Of a DNA stretch of 16,095 nucleotides, positions 15,460-16,095 are shown piece by piece. The number at the start of each line of letters is the position of its first letter. Position 1 is the stretch's first letter. Origin of the DNA: Nitrospinaceae bacterium (GTDB lineage: Bacteria > Nitrospinota > Nitrospinia > Nitrospinales > VA-1); contig JAPYPM010000002.1 of NCBI GenBank assembly GCA_029937635.1, positions 1 to 16,095 of the forward strand, written 5' to 3'. The notes beneath the pieces were generated by a model that ran no database searches, was not told the DNA's origin, and saw nothing but the letters and a program-made list of their open reading frames with translations. The translations under genes were made by a program, and so were the position numbers.

Positions 15460-15684
15460 ATGCAAAAGACAGCTCTTATAACATTCGGCATTGTATTTTC
15501 TTTCCTTTCAATATCTTATGCAATCAGATGGTTATCTCCAGTTAAAATAATAGTCGACGGTAATGTCCTTCCTTTTATTACCTCTTTATCTTCCTGTATT
15601 ATTTTAGCCTTATTATCCATATGGATTTATATTGCAGCAAAAAAAATTAAATCTACCTCAATTAAAAATAAAGATGGCGCATAA
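15460..15684 (+). CDS. 74-residue two-helix membrane protein, family unknown
   Basis: Two membrane segments, about 6-26 (LITFGIVFSFLSISYAIRWL) and 36-60 (with LPFITSLSSCIILALLSIWI), connect through a short loop PVKIIVDGN and end in a basic tail KKIKSTSIKNKDGA. I do not recognise a family. No ribosome binding site precedes ATG 15460 directly; the nearest AGGAG (15418-15422) serves a tiny in-frame reading ending at TAA 15450. It lies 29 bases before the DUF3445 gene and may be co-transcribed. Confidence 0.55.
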   Translation: MQKTALITFGIVFSFLSISYAIRWLSPVKIIVDGNVLPFITSLSSCIILALLSIWIYIAAKKIKSTSIKNKDGA

Positions 15685-15713
15685 CTAAATAATTACTATT
15701 AAAAATTAATAAG

Positions 15714-16095
15714 ATGGCATCAGGTCAAATTAATTCAACAAAACCTAACCAAAATAATCCACCCCATTTTCCTTTCGAAGATTCTCCCTTTCGTTTATCT
15801 ATGGGGTTACTCAAAATATCTGCTAAAGAATGGTTTGAAATATTTGACTTGCAAGAACGAGCCTCTCAAATAAATGAAAAAAGAAGACTCCTTTCCGATC
15901 AACATAATAATATCTTTATGGCAGACCCTTCTTCTCTTGCAGCATCAACAGAAGTCCTTAATTTGTTGCACGAACACTTACCTGCTGTTCGACCTGATTT
16001 GTATTCTCGTAGTCAAAACACCATAAAACTTAAAGCTTATTCAAAATTTAAGGAGGAGACTTGGTCTACCAATCTTAAAATAAATGGAATTCATC
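15714..16095 (+). CDS. DUF3445 protein, probable heme-dependent oxidative N-demethylase alpha subunit (partial)
   Basis: Only the first 127 codons are present; the gene runs off the right edge. The N-terminal pattern FPFEDSPFRLSMGLLKISAKEW, followed by an E-K-R-R-LL segment, then SSLAASTEVLNLLHEHLP, fits DUF3445. This is the heme-binding catalytic subunit of dimethylamine monooxygenase / HODM, which oxidatively removes methyl groups from secondary amines with reductase partners. The heme ligand and PAS-like core lie beyond the window and cannot be checked. The ATG at 15714 gives a short polar lead before the domain; only a weak upstream purine run is seen. The preceding string of membrane microproteins is an unusual neighbourhood for this enzyme. 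Confidence 0.75.
   Translation, partial: MASGQINSTKPNQNNPPHFPFEDSPFRLSMGLLKISAKEWFEIFDLQERASQINEKRRLLSDQHNNIFMADPSSLAASTEVLNLLHEHLPAVRPDLYSRSQNTIKLKAYSKFKEETWSTNLKINGIH

Noticed and set aside
1..16095. CRISPR array, tRNA, rRNA, transposase or phage integrase
   Set aside because: Scanning showed no regularly spaced repeats, no tRNA-like T-arm signatures and no transposase or recombinase motifs.

Overview
The window is AT-rich chromosomal DNA from a Gram-negative bacterium. The outer-membrane evidence is a signal-peptide beta-barrel protein ending in Phe, a LolA-like periplasmic protein and a lipobox lipoprotein. A textbook sigma-54 (-24/-12) promoter is also present. Most genes have no visible Shine-Dalgarno sequence, and TTG and GTG starts occur. 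The gene mix (amino-acid metabolism, NSS transporter, probable heme-dependent N-demethylase) would suit a free-living, perhaps aquatic, bacterium. The phylum cannot be fixed from this sequence. No tRNA, rRNA, CRISPR array, transposase or integrase was seen.

Layout. 1-180: upstream region, perhaps with the first codons of a leftward gene at the very edge. 181-1539 (+): sodium-dependent NSS-family transporter. 1556-4177 (-): a divergent PurM-like AIR synthase downstream of glutamate dehydrogenase. 4440-4859 (+): YjbQ/UPF0047 enzyme. 4922-7277 (-): a three-gene leftward set reading YdcF-like (DUF218), DUF389 membrane protein, then YiiM-like MOSC protein. 7278-8237: two long non-coding stretches around an unannotated 59-residue protein (7682-7861). 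That gene has its own sigma-54 promoter, palindromes and a good ribosome binding site. 8238-9026 (+): a secreted DUF2059 protein and a small membrane protein.

9140-14684 (+) is the most coherent unit: an outer-membrane barrel, a LolD/MacB-type ATPase, two FtsX-type permeases (the second overlapping the first by ATGA), a LolA-like 'lipoprotein-sorting' periplasmic protein and a DUF1499 lipoprotein. Together they supply inner-membrane, periplasmic and outer-membrane parts of one trans-envelope export system. It resembles LolCDE plus LolA, with the barrel in the place LolB would hold. The cargo (lipid, lipoprotein or other amphiphile) is not evident.

14783-15684 (+) is a string of five very small predicted membrane proteins, two of them overlapping by ATGA and one with a possible ATC start. 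It ends next to the 5' part of a DUF3445 gene (alpha subunit of heme-dependent oxidative N-demethylase) that runs off the right edge at 16095. The sigma-54-controlled small protein, the barrel-containing Lol-like operon and the micro-protein string are the three places most likely to hold undescribed biology.
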